The notes under the pieces: generated by a model
Databases searched by the model: none
The model's input: the letters and a program-made list of their open reading frames with translations, nothing else
What the model was told of the DNA's origin: nothing
Source of the DNA: Capnocytophaga sp. oral taxon 338 str. F0234
Lineage (GTDB): Bacteria > Bacteroidota > Bacteroidia > Flavobacteriales > Flavobacteriaceae
Direction: 5' to 3'
Assembly (NCBI RefSeq): GCF_000192225.1
Contig: NZ_GL872413.1
Coordinates: forward strand, 1,381,473-1,445,472
Length of the DNA stretch: 64,000 bases
Made by a program: the position numbers and the translations under genes
Part shown: positions 1 through 9,189 of the stretch, in pieces
How the letters are laid out: every line of letters begins with the position of its first letter
How positions within the stretch are numbered: the stretch's first letter is position 1

Positions 1-76
1 CAAACTCAGAATTTAACTTAGTAATCAAACTTACATTTACTGCTAAATCAGTGCGGAAAAATAACAATTAATTTTG

Positions 77-84
77 TATATTTG
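77..84 (+). promoter_or_regulatory. -7 element of a Bacteroidota-type promoter (TATATTTG)
   Basis: TATATTTG matches the TAnnTTTG -7 consensus and lies 27 bases before the ATG at 112. No clear -33 TTTG is visible. It argues against a TTG start at 82, which would sit inside the promoter. Confidence 0.55.
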
Positions 85-111
85 TGGCTAATAAAAATAA
101 TTCTTTTTGTT

Positions 112-873
112 ATGTATAAAATAGCCACTTGGAATGTAGAACGCCCTAAAAAAGGAACAGAGAAAACAGCTCTTGTTATGGAGGAAATCAAAGAGGTTAA
201 TGCAGATATCTTAGTCCTTACTGAAAGTGCTGTCAGTATATCATTGGCTGAACTATATCCTTTTTCTATACATTCATTAGCTTATGAAAGGACTCCAGAA
301 GAACACTGGGTCTCTATTTTTTCTAAATGGAAAATCACTAAACAGATAGAGACTTTTGATAATTTTCGGACAACTTGTGCTGTTGTAGAAACTCCTTTTG
401 GAAAGGTGATTGTATTTGGAACTATTATTCCCTATCATCAAGCAGGAGTATCGGGGGTGAGGTATGGGTGCTTGGGCTATAAACAATGGGAATATCATGA
501 AAAAGATTTGCACCAACAAGCTAAAGAATGGGGTCGTATTCTTGAGCAAGAGGGCTTGCCTATACTTATAAAGGGAGATTTCAATCAAAGTAGATATAAT
601 AATCAAGGATATGGTACTGAAAAAGTAAGGCAGATACTTTCTGACTATCTTAGCCAATTGGATTTGACTTGTATAACAGAGTGTGATCTTTCTTCTTTCT
701 TACATATTGACCCTATCAAACATAAGGTGAGAAACAATATTGATCATATTTGTATCTCCAACTCTCTTATAAGGAAGGTAAAAGGATATCAGGTAGGCGC
801 TTGGGATCACTTCTCTGAAGAAGGTAAGTATATGTCCGATCATAATGGAGTATTTGTTAGTTTTGAAATGTGA
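112..873 (+). CDS. Endonuclease/exonuclease/phosphatase family protein
   Basis: A 253-residue protein of the EEP fold (DNase I/exonuclease III-like). Visible family motifs are TWNVE (6-10), the metal-binding Glu in LTES (about 38), GDFNQ (155-159), IDHI (210-213) and the terminal SDHNG (242-246) carrying the catalytic Asp-His pair. There is no signal peptide, so it is probably cytoplasmic. The family hydrolyses phosphodiesters in nucleic acids, phospholipids or small molecules, and the substrate cannot be read from sequence. The ATG at 112 is preferred because the in-frame TTG at 82 overlaps the promoter -7 box. The gene stands alone and converges on the Fic gene across a shared terminator. 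Confidence 0.85.
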   Translation: MYKIATWNVERPKKGTEKTALVMEEIKEVNADILVLTESAVSISLAELYPFSIHSLAYERTPEEHWVSIFSKWKITKQIETFDNFRTTCAVVETPFGKVIVFGTIIPYHQAGVSGVRYGCLGYKQWEYHEKDLHQQAKEWGRILEQEGLPILIKGDFNQSRYNNQGYGTEKVRQILSDYLSQLDLTCITECDLSSFLHIDPIKHKVRNNIDHICISNSLIRKVKGYQVGAWDHFSEEGKYMSDHNGVFVSFEM

Positions 874-916
874 GATAAGAGTCATAAATATTCTGATAGC
901 TAAGTTCCTTTAAGAT

Positions 917-947
917 AAAAAACAGGAAGAATTACTTCCTGTTTTTT
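917..947. terminator. Bidirectional intrinsic terminator
   Basis: A perfect 9-bp stem (AACAGGAAG at 921-929 with CTTCCTGTT at 935-943, loop of 5) is flanked by A on the left and T on the right. It can therefore end transcription from both converging genes, the EEP gene (+) and the Fic gene (-). Confidence 0.85.
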
Positions 948-952
948 AAGAA

Positions 953-1732
953 TTATTGTTTTCTTTCCTTTATATTCTCAAGCAAATTTTTCTCTGTGAA
1001 TTTTTGTAGATAATTGATTTTGTTTTCTAAAAAGTAATTTGCATAGACAGTATAATCTCCTGTTTCATAGAAATGTAACACCCCTGTACGATAGTTATTA
1101 ATATCTACATTATTTGTAGAAAAAATAGGTATGATATCTTCATTCATTAAGGCAACACTTTCTACTAATCTTGCTGTTCTTTTATTTCCATCTATAAAAG
1201 GTTGTAATTTGGCTAAGTTACAATGTAAATAGATAGCTTTTTCTAAAGGGTTAGAGATGTCCTTTTGAGTATCTATTATTTCATTTAACTTATCTTCTAT
1301 TTCAAATTCTGACTGAGGGGGTGTATAGTCTGTTCCCATAATACGAACGGGTCTTCTTCTTATGATACCTCTTTCTCTATTATCTACCAAGTCTGAAATA
1401 AGGGTTGAATGTACCTCTAAAAGGAATCTTTTGTCTATGATTTCTTTATTCCCGTTTTTTATATATTGTACTTCAGCTATAAAAGTGTTGTATAAATTTT
1501 TTAACATTTTTGCATCTTCATATCTCTTAGGAGAAGTGATATCATCTTTAAGTAAAGTTTCTGTTTCAACAAAGCTATAGGTATTTCCTTCTATTTTTCC
1601 TGAATAATAAGACCATATTACAGCTAATTCTTTTATTTCTTTGGAGTATAGCTCGTTCAAAGGAGATAGATGATTGTTTTCTAATATAATGTCTGCCAAT
1701 TTTTCTTGTTCGGGAGTAAATATAGATTTCAT
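953..1732 (-). CDS. Fic family protein with degenerate catalytic motif (His replaced by Gln)
   Basis: A 259-residue Fic-domain protein. Active Fic enzymes transfer AMP or another nucleotide or phosphate moiety to a protein hydroxyl through the motif HxFx(D/E)GN(K/R)xxR. Here the motif is QPFIDGNKRTAR (177-188): the anion-binding DGNKR and final Arg are kept but the catalytic His is Gln, encoded by CAA. An N-terminal SGKIEGN (44-50) fits the inhibitory (S/T)xxxE(G/N) helix typical of class II Fic proteins, and RRPVRIMG (about 126-133) resembles the target-docking flap. It has its own promoter and no toxin-antitoxin partner. It could be a Gln-type Fic subfamily with altered chemistry or a pseudoenzyme. 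Confidence 0.88.
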   Translation of the reverse strand: MKSIFTPEQEKLADIILENNHLSPLNELYSKEIKELAVIWSYYSGKIEGNTYSFVETETLLKDDITSPKRYEDAKMLKNLYNTFIAEVQYIKNGNKEIIDKRFLLEVHSTLISDLVDNRERGIIRRRPVRIMGTDYTPPQSEFEIEDKLNEIIDTQKDISNPLEKAIYLHCNLAKLQPFIDGNKRTARLVESVALMNEDIIPIFSTNNVDINNYRTGVLHFYETGDYTVYANYFLENKINYLQKFTEKNLLENIKERKQ

Positions 1733-1788
1733 TTTTCATTATTTTATTTGTTATGCAGTACTCACTTTCATAACACGTAAATGGAGGA

Positions 1789-1819
1789 CAAAGATACAAA
1801 ATTAATGACAAGTGACCAA
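1789..1819 (-). promoter_or_regulatory. Promoter of the Fic gene
   Basis: On the minus strand TTG (1817-1819) is followed after 20 bases by TATCTTTG (1789-1796), close to the Bacteroidota -33/-7 consensus, about 57 bases before the Fic ATG. Confidence 0.6.
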
Positions 1820-1848
1820 TGACAAATTTCACTCTTCGCTTTTCACTT

Positions 1849-2076
1849 TTAAAGGTCAAACACAGAGCTGCGTTTTCGTCGGATCAGATCTTTGATTTTC
1901 AGGGCGAAGGCGAAGGCGAAGTAAAGTCCAAAGCCTGCACCAAAGATAAAACTGATATAAATAAAGAATAGGCGGACATACTTCACGCGTAAGCCAAGAC
2001 GTTCGGCAATACGTGTGGAGACATTGAAGCCATTGCGTTCAAAGAAGACGCGTATGGAGGTAAAGGTCGTATTCAT
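1849..2076 (-). CDS. Small PspC-domain membrane protein
   Basis: A 75-residue protein. An N-terminal helical part mentions a serially conserved block (FNVSTRIAERLG, about 18-29), followed by one long hydrophobic segment (about 34-61) and a basic tail ending RRKRSSVFDL. This is the layout of the short flavobacterial PspC-family proteins, related to the membrane partner in the phage-shock response. Its function in Bacteroidota is not established. It starts 3 bases after the DUF2851 stop, so it is the last gene of a cdaA-DUF2851-PspC operon. Confidence 0.75.
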   Translation of the reverse strand: MNTTFTSIRVFFERNGFNVSTRIAERLGLRVKYVRLFFIYISFIFGAGFGLYFAFAFALKIKDLIRRKRSSVFDL

Positions 2077-2079
2077 AGG

Positions 2080-3357
2080 TTACTTTTTTAGAAGTGCTTT
2101 GCCTACTTGGCAAGTCATACAAGCATGTTTGTTACAATATTTCTTATATAGCTGGAGGATGGCTTGGCTTTCCAAGGCATTGGTATTGGGTAAAAGGAGC
2201 TTTTCCCAGCGTTCTAATATGCTATTGTGTTCAGCGGGGGTGGTGCGCATCTTTGCTTTGCAGTCGGCTAAGATGTCTTTACCTCGGGAGCGGGCAAAGG
2301 CGTACTGCATGGGAACGATGGTATTAATCCACAGATTAGCTATCTGTGCAGGGGTAATACGCTTGCTGCTTTCTTTGCTCTCTTTCCCAAAGGAAAAATG
2401 GTTTTTCCAATAGGAGGAAGGAGTAATTTTTCCAAACAAGTCAAGAGCTTTGTGGTAAGAGTCCAAGGACATACACTTATCAAATAATGACAGCTCTTGA
2501 TGATACAGCGCCGCTATCTGTGCCAAGCGAATAGTAGGGAAGTTAGGCGGACGCAGTTTGGCAAATTGTACTTTGAAGAAGACAGGAGGGAGTGTATGCT
2601 TATGGACTAAGTATTGATATTCTTGCTGGAGGGATTGGTAGTACGGACAGTTGATATTGGTAGCCTCCAATAAGCGTAACTGTCCCATTAGAAGAGCTTC
2701 AAGCTGAGGAAGTTCATGCATTTGCTTGCGGATCACTGAGAAGGGGAGTTGCTTACCTGCTTCCCAAAAGGCTTCTCCGTTGATATTGCCTCCAAAACTT
2801 TTAAGTAATTTTAGAAAAAAAACAGCTTCCCAGTCCTGTTGGGTCTCTTGTAAAAGGGTAAGTATAGGCTGTGCCTTCTCTTGGAGTCGTTCTGTATAGA
2901 GCTTGTTTAACCAATTGGTAATAATATTGTTATGGAGAGAAGGAATCTTTTCCTCACAAGGGATAAAGGAAGCTTGTGCTTGTTGCAAATGAGTATATTT
3001 TTCTACTAAATCATCAGAAATGATGGGCTTGAGTTCTAAAGTGGGGATGATGTTCTGCTGAAAATCAAATACTTCTACATCATGTTCCCATACCACATGA
3101 AGAATTACATTCCCATAAGATGGATCTTGCTCATGATGATGTGCATACCATTGGGAAGAAGCTGTATGTAGTTCCACATTGCCTGCCCACTGGAGCGTAC
3201 CCATACGTAGGTGTGCATTGAAAAAATCAGGTCCACCGTAAGGGTTAGTCTCTCCATAGGAAAGAATATTCAAATTCTCTCCATTGGAAAGTTGAAGAGG
3301 AGAATCTGGGAGCAGGTGCTCAGCCCAGAGATATTGTAAAAAATCCTCACGTATCAT
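2080..3357 (-). CDS. DUF2851 family protein
   Basis: A 425-residue cytoplasmic protein matching DUF2851 in length and motifs. The N-terminal block YGETNPYGGPDFFNAHLR (34-51) is followed by GNVELHTASSQWYAHHHEQD (59-78), a His-rich run suggestive of metal binding, which is an inference. The C-terminus carries CNKHACMTCQVG (about 410-421), three Cys that could form a metal or Fe-S site. The molecular function of the family is unknown. The ATG overlaps the cdaA stop by 4 bases (ATGA), so the two are translationally coupled and may share a cell-envelope or c-di-AMP context. Confidence 0.82.
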   Translation of the reverse strand: MIREDFLQYLWAEHLLPDSPLQLSNGENLNILSYGETNPYGGPDFFNAHLRMGTLQWAGNVELHTASSQWYAHHHEQDPSYGNVILHVVWEHDVEVFDFQQNIIPTLELKPIISDDLVEKYTHLQQAQASFIPCEEKIPSLHNNIITNWLNKLYTERLQEKAQPILTLLQETQQDWEAVFFLKLLKSFGGNINGEAFWEAGKQLPFSVIRKQMHELPQLEALLMGQLRLLEATNINCPYYQSLQQEYQYLVHKHTLPPVFFKVQFAKLRPPNFPTIRLAQIAALYHQELSLFDKCMSLDSYHKALDLFGKITPSSYWKNHFSFGKESKESSKRITPAQIANLWINTIVPMQYAFARSRGKDILADCKAKMRTTPAEHNSILERWEKLLLPNTNALESQAILQLYKKYCNKHACMTCQVGKALLKK

Positions 3358-4151
3358 TTGGAAAGTTCTTCAGTTAGGAGGGTTACCAGTTCACTATCGG
3401 TGCCATAAGGGACAAATTCACCATTGTTGATATAGGATATTTTCCCTGTTTCCTCTGAAACCACTAAAGCTAGTGCATCTGTTTTCTCGGTGATGGAAAC
3501 AGCAGCACGGTGTCTAAGACCGTATTCCTTTGGGATTACACTTTGACTTACTACAGGCAGGATCACGCGAGTGGCTATGATAAAGCCATCTTGTACGATA
3601 ATTGCTCCATCATGGAGTGGACTATTTTTGTAGAAAATACTCTCTAGGATAGGTTGGTTTAGTTCAATATTCATCTTATCGCCTGTGGCACGGACAAACT
3701 CTAAGGATTGATTGCGCTCTAAGATAATTAGTGCTCCTGTACGATCTTCTCCCATTTTTCTACAGGCAGAAACTAAAGTTTCACACATGTGTGCAATGGC
3801 AGTATTTTCGGTAGTCTTTTTTAGAAAAGAAAACTTTTTCAAGAAATTCTTACTATTGATGACATTAGTAGACCCTAATACCAATAGAAACTTACGTATT
3901 TCCTGTTGGAAAACGACAATCAAAGCAAAGAATCCCATACCAATGAACTGTCCCAAAATACCACTGAGCAAATCCATTCCAATGATTTGGGTGAGTTTCC
4001 AAATGATAAAGATAATAACAATACCTAAGAAGATACTAATGGCAACTGTCCCCCTGAGCAAGCGATAAATGTAATATAACATCAAGCCCACTAAAACAAT
4101 ATCCAAGAGGTCAACAAAAGTAAAATTCAAGAAATCAAAGGATTGCAACAT
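3354..4151 (-). CDS. cdaA: Diadenylate cyclase CdaA (DisA_N domain)
   Basis: A 265-residue membrane enzyme that makes cyclic di-AMP from two ATP. The N-terminus holds about three transmembrane helices (roughly 13-30, 36-55, 64-82). A DAC domain follows with the signature DGA (181-183) and RHR (213-215) that bind ATP and metal. Length and order match CdaA/DacA rather than DisA. c-di-AMP usually controls potassium and osmolyte balance and wall integrity. It is the first gene of a tight operon with DUF2851 and PspC. I see no -7 box in the 47 bases upstream, so it may be read through from the lipoprotein gene. Confidence 0.93.
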   Translation of the reverse strand: MLQSFDFLNFTFVDLLDIVLVGLMLYYIYRLLRGTVAISIFLGIVIIFIIWKLTQIIGMDLLSGILGQFIGMGFFALIVVFQQEIRKFLLVLGSTNVINSKNFLKKFSFLKKTTENTAIAHMCETLVSACRKMGEDRTGALIILERNQSLEFVRATGDKMNIELNQPILESIFYKNSPLHDGAIIVQDGFIIATRVILPVVSQSVIPKEYGLRHRAAVSITEKTDALALVVSEETGKISYINNGEFVPYGTDSELVTLLTEELSK

Positions 4152-4198
4152 TTTTAATAGTCAATTAAGTATTAATAATATGAGGCTGAAAATAAATT

Positions 4199-4828
4199 CT
4201 ATTTAGCAATATCTGTAATATAAATAGGAGAGATGGAATTACCAATGGATTGATAGAGCCTGTTATCGTAAATATCTATGAACTGTTGAAAGGACATATC
4301 TCCACTGAATATCCAAGTGTAAGAAGTATTTTTCAATACATCAGACTCTTCCCAAGATCTTTTTTCTACACTGTCCTTCTTAAGCCGAAAACCATCAGGG
4401 TAAGCAAAGATAAGAGGCTCAGATTCCTTGAAAGCTGTTTGTGGAGCATAAGGTAAGAAAGTATTTTCTGTAAAATCAATAAACCCTAAGCGCTGATGAG
4501 GTATATCCGCCACTGACCAATAGTTATGTGAATTTGGATTGTGATGTGGGTTTCTCGGGTTTCTTTTTTTCTCCTGTAAAAAGATAAGATACTTGGCTAC
4601 CTTTCCAAGTGTATTTCTTTTATCAATATGGAATACCCAATGTGTGGAACTTATCAGTCCATTAGGGTTGAGCTTTGCTGATCCGGTTCTCTCTTCATAA
4701 AAGATATATACCTCAGAATAATCCTCTATTTGAGTGATTTTAGCTTCTTGTACTTGTGGAAGTTGTATCTGTTTTTTCTGACAACTCATAAGCAAAAAAA
4801 CTCCCAAAAGGAATATATAGCGGCTCAT
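4199..4828 (-). CDS. Putative lipoprotein of unknown function
   Basis: A 209-residue protein with a short hydrophobic signal and lipobox LMSC (lipid-bearing Cys at 16), followed by a Lys/Gln-rich stretch. The mature part has many aromatic residues and resembles no family I recognise. It lies 47 bases upstream of cdaA on the same strand, so co-transcription is possible. It should be anchored in the inner or outer membrane. Confidence 0.7.
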   Translation of the reverse strand: MSRYIFLLGVFLLMSCQKKQIQLPQVQEAKITQIEDYSEVYIFYEERTGSAKLNPNGLISSTHWVFHIDKRNTLGKVAKYLIFLQEKKRNPRNPHHNPNSHNYWSVADIPHQRLGFIDFTENTFLPYAPQTAFKESEPLIFAYPDGFRLKKDSVEKRSWEESDVLKNTSYTWIFSGDMSFQQFIDIYDNRLYQSIGNSISPIYITDIAK

Positions 4829-4940
4829 AATAATATCTTTTAAAGGTATAGAAAGTTATAAAAACCTTCCTTTATCCATTGTTTTGTACTCATATCGCAA
4901 GTAGTGATAGTGATAATTATCCCTCATTATTGCAAATTTT

Positions 4941-6074
4941 CTATTTTTTACCTTTTACTATGGCTTTTTTGTAGGTAGATCTACGGCTAAAAGTAGTGGG
5001 ATTGAAGTTTTTCCAAAGTCTCTGAACTACGATATTATCCTCTAGTTCAGGGGTGATGATAAATTGTTCTACTCCTTTTTCTTTGAAGAGTAAATAGCAA
5101 TCACGAAAGAGCATAGCAGGGACTCCTTTGGATTGATACTCAGGACTGATACCGATAAGATAAAACTCTAATATTTTAGGATTCCGGCGGGCTTTCCATA
5201 GGTGATAGAAACCAAAAGGGAAAAACTTTCCTCGCGCTTTTTGTAATGCTTTAGAAAAAGAGGGAATCATAATAGCAAAGCAAATGATTTTACCCTCCTT
5301 ATTGAGAATAAACTTGATAAATTCAGGTAGAACAAAAGGGATATATTTTTCCTTAAAATATTCTTTTTGCTTTTCAGAGACAGGAATAAAGGTAGAGAGA
5401 TTAGCATAAGAGGTATTGAATAGGTCAAACATCTCATCTACATAAGGAATGATATCCTTATTGGTCTTAATAGGAGCGTAAGAGAGTCCATAACGGCGTT
5501 CAACCACATCTCCTGCCTTCTTATAAGGTTCAAAATCCACATCCTTGAGATAAAAGAAAGATTCTACATAGCTCTTTTCTTTTTTCCAACCAAGTTTTTC
5601 TAAGTGTTTGGCATAATAAGGATAGTTTGTCCAAGTAATCATACTTCCAATATGCTCAAAGCCAAAGGTCTGTATTCCTACCTTATCCATATTGGAGAAG
5701 CCCATAGGTCCCTCCACATAGTCCAGTCCTAATTCGTATGCTTTATCTAAGGCTTTTTTTAGAAGTGCATCAGTAACCTCAATATTATCAATCATATCCA
5801 ACCAACCAAAGCGTACCTTACGCACTCCCCGATTAATTTCATAGTGATTAATAATCACGGCTATACGTCCTACAACAATATGCTCATCATTATAGGCTAA
5901 ATAGAAAGTAGCTTCACAGTTCTCAAAGGCAGGATTCTTTTCTGGGTCAAAGGTAGTCAATTCCTCTGAAATCAAAGGAGGTACCCATGTCTTACTATTT
6001 TTATATAAGGAGAAAGGGAACTTCACAAAATCAAGCATCCCTTTTTTGCTATTTATCTTCTTTACGGTAATCAT
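4941..6074 (-). CDS. GNAT-like acyl-CoA N-acyltransferase superfamily protein
   Basis: A 377-residue cytoplasmic protein. The N-terminal half contains VPPLISEELTTFDPEKNPAF (32-51) and VVGRIAVIINH (about 67-77). The C-terminal half contains EFYLIGISPEYQSKGVPAML (about 306-325), which resembles the acetyl-CoA-binding motif A of GNAT proteins (Q/RxxGx(G/A) written as QSKGVPA). I recall relatives throughout Bacteroidota annotated loosely, sometimes as a cyclohydrolase, with no proven substrate. It is monocistronic with its own promoter and is divergent from the histidine kinase gene. Confidence 0.7.
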   Translation of the reverse strand: MITVKKINSKKGMLDFVKFPFSLYKNSKTWVPPLISEELTTFDPEKNPAFENCEATFYLAYNDEHIVVGRIAVIINHYEINRGVRKVRFGWLDMIDNIEVTDALLKKALDKAYELGLDYVEGPMGFSNMDKVGIQTFGFEHIGSMITWTNYPYYAKHLEKLGWKKEKSYVESFFYLKDVDFEPYKKAGDVVERRYGLSYAPIKTNKDIIPYVDEMFDLFNTSYANLSTFIPVSEKQKEYFKEKYIPFVLPEFIKFILNKEGKIICFAIMIPSFSKALQKARGKFFPFGFYHLWKARRNPKILEFYLIGISPEYQSKGVPAMLFRDCYLLFKEKGVEQFIITPELEDNIVVQRLWKNFNPTTFSRRSTYKKAIVKGKK

Positions 6075-6099
6075 TAAGGCTTCTTCAAGAAATCAGGTG

Positions 6100-6107
6100 C
6101 AAAAATA
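6100..6107 (-). promoter_or_regulatory. -7 element for the GNAT-like gene
   Basis: Read on the minus strand this is TATTTTTG, matching TAnnTTTG, 26 bases before the ATG at 6074. A matching -33 box is not evident. Confidence 0.45.
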
Positions 6108-6203
6108 CAAAATAAAGAGTAATTAAATAATGATTAGTAATTAATTAACATATATGTTAATTGTTAAAAATTGAAAGATGATACATCTGCACATTTTTTT
6201 TCG

Positions 6204-6211
6204 TATCTTTG
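6204..6211 (+). promoter_or_regulatory. -7 element for the histidine kinase gene
   Basis: TATCTTTG matches the TAnnTTTG consensus and sits 50 bases before the ATG at 6262. The -33 box is not clear. Confidence 0.5.
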
Positions 6212-6261
6212 CCACATGTTAAGTTAGGATTATTTATTTTTTACTTTAATTAATCACTTGA

Positions 6262-7719
6262 ATGAAGTCCTTCCGTTCTTTACGGTTTCGTATTTTTGTG
6301 AGTCTTATTGGTATTACGATACTTTCCTTTATCACCATTGCGATAGTAACCATCTACCAATATCGTAAGCAGTCGCGTACTTATCATAATGAACGTCTTC
6401 TTCGCAAAGAAGAACAGCTTGCCATGCAGATACGTTATGTGCTCTCACAAACTACTTTTCCTGTGGAGGATAGGTATATTCCCCTTATCTTTCGGGAAGA
6501 AATATACCGAATTGCTGATATTGAAAATATTAACTTCAATCTTTATAGCATTAATGGAACCTTTTTAATAAGTTCTCAGGCAGGACTCAGGGACAATAAA
6601 GAGCTACATTGCATCTCAGATACAATTCTTACCACTCTTTCCAATTCAATGGATAAGCGGTTAGTATTTCAAACAGCTCTTGAGGGGGACAATTATCAGT
6701 ATTCCTATTCCTATATCAATGACCTACAATATAAGCCTTTACTAATCTTACATATTCCTCACTTTGAAAATGATACTTTTAATGAAGGTTTCTTGCTTAA
6801 TTCCCTTTATAATTTAGGAGGGGTATATACGGTGATATTACTGGTAACAATAGGAGTTGCCTTTGTTATTTCTCGTTATATTACTCATTCTTTAAAAGAA
6901 ATACAAAAAAGATTACGAACGACTCATTTTCTGGGAAAAAATGAAAAAATCATTGTTAAGAATACTACTACTGAGATAGGAGAACTTATCTTTTCCTACA
7001 ATGAAATGGTAGATGAGATAGAGAAAAGTAAGAAAGCTCTTGCTAAGATAGAGCGTGAGAAAACCTGGAAGGATATGGCTAAGCAGATTGCACATGAGAT
7101 AAAAAATCCACTTACTCCTATGCGCCTGAGTGTACAAAACTTTGAGCGTAGATTTGACCCTAATGACCCTTGTGCGAAGAAGAAAGTAGCAGATTTTACT
7201 CAAATGCTCCTTCAGCACATTGACACTCTTTCTGATATTTCAGATGCCTTTTCAGCCTTTGTTTCTATGCCTTCCCAGAAGAAAGAGGTAGCTGACCTTA
7301 ATGCTGTTATACGCCGTACCATTGCCGTATTTGACTTGCCTTATATTCATTTTACCAGTAGTCAAGAGGAAATTCTTCTCTCCATTGATAAGAATCAGAT
7401 GAATCGCATGTTAACCAATCTTTTAAAGAATGCTCTCTATGCTACAGAAAGTACTGCTGACCCTCTTATAGAGGTTTCTTCTTTTGTAGAGGGAAAAGCC
7501 GTTTATATCATTGTAAAGGATAATGGCTCTGGAGTTCCCATAGAATTGCAGGAGCGTATATTTGAACCCAAATTTACCACTAAAAATACTGCAGGATCAG
7601 GCTTAGGTTTAGCAATGGTAAGGCATATAGTAAGTGCTCATGGAGGAGAAATAACCCTTTCCTCTGAAGAGGGAAAGGGAGCTAGTTTTGTCGTAAAATT
7701 AACAATAAAAAATGAATAA
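6262..7719 (+). CDS. Membrane sensor histidine kinase (NtrY-like)
   Basis: A 485-residue two-component sensor. A transmembrane helix at about 12-32, an extracytoplasmic sensor region to about 180, a second helix (about 186-204) and a HAMP-like linker lead to the H-box AKQIAHEIKNPLTP with phospho-acceptor His278. The catalytic domain shows N (TNLLKNALYATE), G1 (DNGSGVP), F (EPKFTT) and G2 (GSGLGLAM) boxes. The H-box with KNPLTPMRLS is of the NtrY type. No response regulator is encoded nearby, so it is an orphan here. The next gene encodes an alkaline phosphatase, so phosphate sensing is a possible but unproven role. Confidence 0.9.
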   Translation: MKSFRSLRFRIFVSLIGITILSFITIAIVTIYQYRKQSRTYHNERLLRKEEQLAMQIRYVLSQTTFPVEDRYIPLIFREEIYRIADIENINFNLYSINGTFLISSQAGLRDNKELHCISDTILTTLSNSMDKRLVFQTALEGDNYQYSYSYINDLQYKPLLILHIPHFENDTFNEGFLLNSLYNLGGVYTVILLVTIGVAFVISRYITHSLKEIQKRLRTTHFLGKNEKIIVKNTTTEIGELIFSYNEMVDEIEKSKKALAKIEREKTWKDMAKQIAHEIKNPLTPMRLSVQNFERRFDPNDPCAKKKVADFTQMLLQHIDTLSDISDAFSAFVSMPSQKKEVADLNAVIRRTIAVFDLPYIHFTSSQEEILLSIDKNQMNRMLTNLLKNALYATESTADPLIEVSSFVEGKAVYIIVKDNGSGVPIELQERIFEPKFTTKNTAGSGLGLAMVRHIVSAHGGEITLSSEEGKGASFVVKLTIKNE

Positions 7720-7762
7720 AAAGTAATTTACATATAATTTATACTTATAAAAATTAGAAATA

Positions 7763-9172
7763 ATGCAAAGAAGAAAATTCTTAAAAAGTTCCGTATTTGC
7801 GGGATTTGGTTCCCTTTTCCTCCCTTCTGTAGCTCAAGGACAAGCATCAGAAGCCTTTGCTCGTAAAAAAGCAAAGAATATCATCTATATGGTTAGTGAT
7901 GGAATGAGTGTAGGTACTTTAGTTATGGCAGACCTTTATTCCAAGCGGATATTAGGGCATAGCAGTGCTTGGTTCTCTCTCTATGAACAGAAACTCGCCG
8001 TAAAAGCCTCTATGGATATGCAGTCAGCAAGCTCTGTTGTTACTGATTCCTCTGCGGCTAGTTCTTCTTGGGGAAGCGGACACCGTATTATCAATGGTAT
8101 GATTAATATAGGGGTTAATGGTGAAGAATATACACCTATTTTACAAAAATTCAAAAAAGCAGGTAAGAAAGTAGGCTGCGTAACTACGGTGCCTATTACT
8201 CATGCAACTCCTGCAGGTTTCTGTACCAATAGCAAACAACGAAAAGCACAACCCAAAATAGCAGAAAATTATCTTGACTTGCGTTTTGATGTTATGTTAG
8301 GAGGTGGAGATAAGTACTTCAACAGAGAGAAACGTTCTGATAAGCGTGACATGTATGCTGAGTTTGTAGCAAAGGGCTATACTGTAGTCAAAAATACTTC
8401 TCAAATGAATACAGCTCCTAAAGATATACCTCTGTTAGGGGTTTTTGATAATGATGGTTTACCTTATACTGTTGATGAGAATAGTACTACCAAAAATGCT
8501 ACCATTCCATCCTTAGCACAGATGACTCAAAAGGCTATTGAAATGATGTCAGATCATAAGAAAGGTTTTGTTTTACAAGTGGAAGGAGGAAAAGTGGATT
8601 GGGCTGCACATGGTAATGATATTGGCGCTTTGCTCTTTGACCAATTAGCTTTTGATGATGCTATTCGTGTGGCTATTGACTTTGCTAAAAAAGACGGTAA
8701 TACTTTAGTGGTAATTACTTCTGATCATGGAAATGCTAATCCTGGACTCATCTATGGAAAAGAATGTAATAAGAACTTTGATAACTTAGCACATTTCCGT
8801 CATTCTAATGACTTTACTTTGCAAAGCATCAATCCTACAGATTCTCTTTCTCAAGTAAGAGAACTTCTTTCCTATAATCTTGGGAATATCCCTTTCACTC
8901 AAGATCAAGCCAAAGAAATCCTTTCTTACTACACCGAGGGTAAGCAGGAGGATGGTTTATATAATTATAAAAAACTTCCTTATCGTCTTTTGGCAGAAAT
9001 GCAAAAGAAATATACCTCAGTAGGATGGATTAGTATGGATCACTCTTCTGATTATACAGAACTGGCTATGTATGGACCTGGTAGCCAAAACTTACCTCCT
9101 TTTATAGAAAATTATAAGATGCATAACTTTCTATTAAGTGCTGCTGAAGTTGATTTGTTAGAAAAATATTAA
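7763..9172 (+). CDS. Alkaline phosphatase, exported
   Basis: A 469-residue phosphomonoesterase of the alkaline phosphatase superfamily. The N-terminus RRKFLKSS followed by a hydrophobic stretch looks like a Tat-type signal with cleavage near AQGQA (about 24-28). Metal and active-site motifs are present: VSDGMS (44-49, Asp46), the nucleophile segment VTDSSAAS (93-100; Ser96 or Ser97), EGGKVDWAAHGND (Asp and His ligands), TSDHGN (Asp-His) and a C-terminal SMDHSS (His). It should release phosphate from organic esters in the periplasm or at the cell surface. It lies 43 bases after the sensor kinase gene and just before a HAD phosphatase gene. Confidence 0.92.
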   Translation: MQRRKFLKSSVFAGFGSLFLPSVAQGQASEAFARKKAKNIIYMVSDGMSVGTLVMADLYSKRILGHSSAWFSLYEQKLAVKASMDMQSASSVVTDSSAASSSWGSGHRIINGMINIGVNGEEYTPILQKFKKAGKKVGCVTTVPITHATPAGFCTNSKQRKAQPKIAENYLDLRFDVMLGGGDKYFNREKRSDKRDMYAEFVAKGYTVVKNTSQMNTAPKDIPLLGVFDNDGLPYTVDENSTTKNATIPSLAQMTQKAIEMMSDHKKGFVLQVEGGKVDWAAHGNDIGALLFDQLAFDDAIRVAIDFAKKDGNTLVVITSDHGNANPGLIYGKECNKNFDNLAHFRHSNDFTLQSINPTDSLSQVRELLSYNLGNIPFTQDQAKEILSYYTEGKQEDGLYNYKKLPYRLLAEMQKKYTSVGWISMDHSSDYTELAMYGPGSQNLPPFIENYKMHNFLLSAAEVDLLEKY

Positions 9173-9189
9173 ATACTTAATATCATTTG

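Noticed and set aside
82-111. TTG-started extension of the EEP-fold protein
   Set aside because: It overlaps the TATATTTG promoter element and adds residues not seen in the family.
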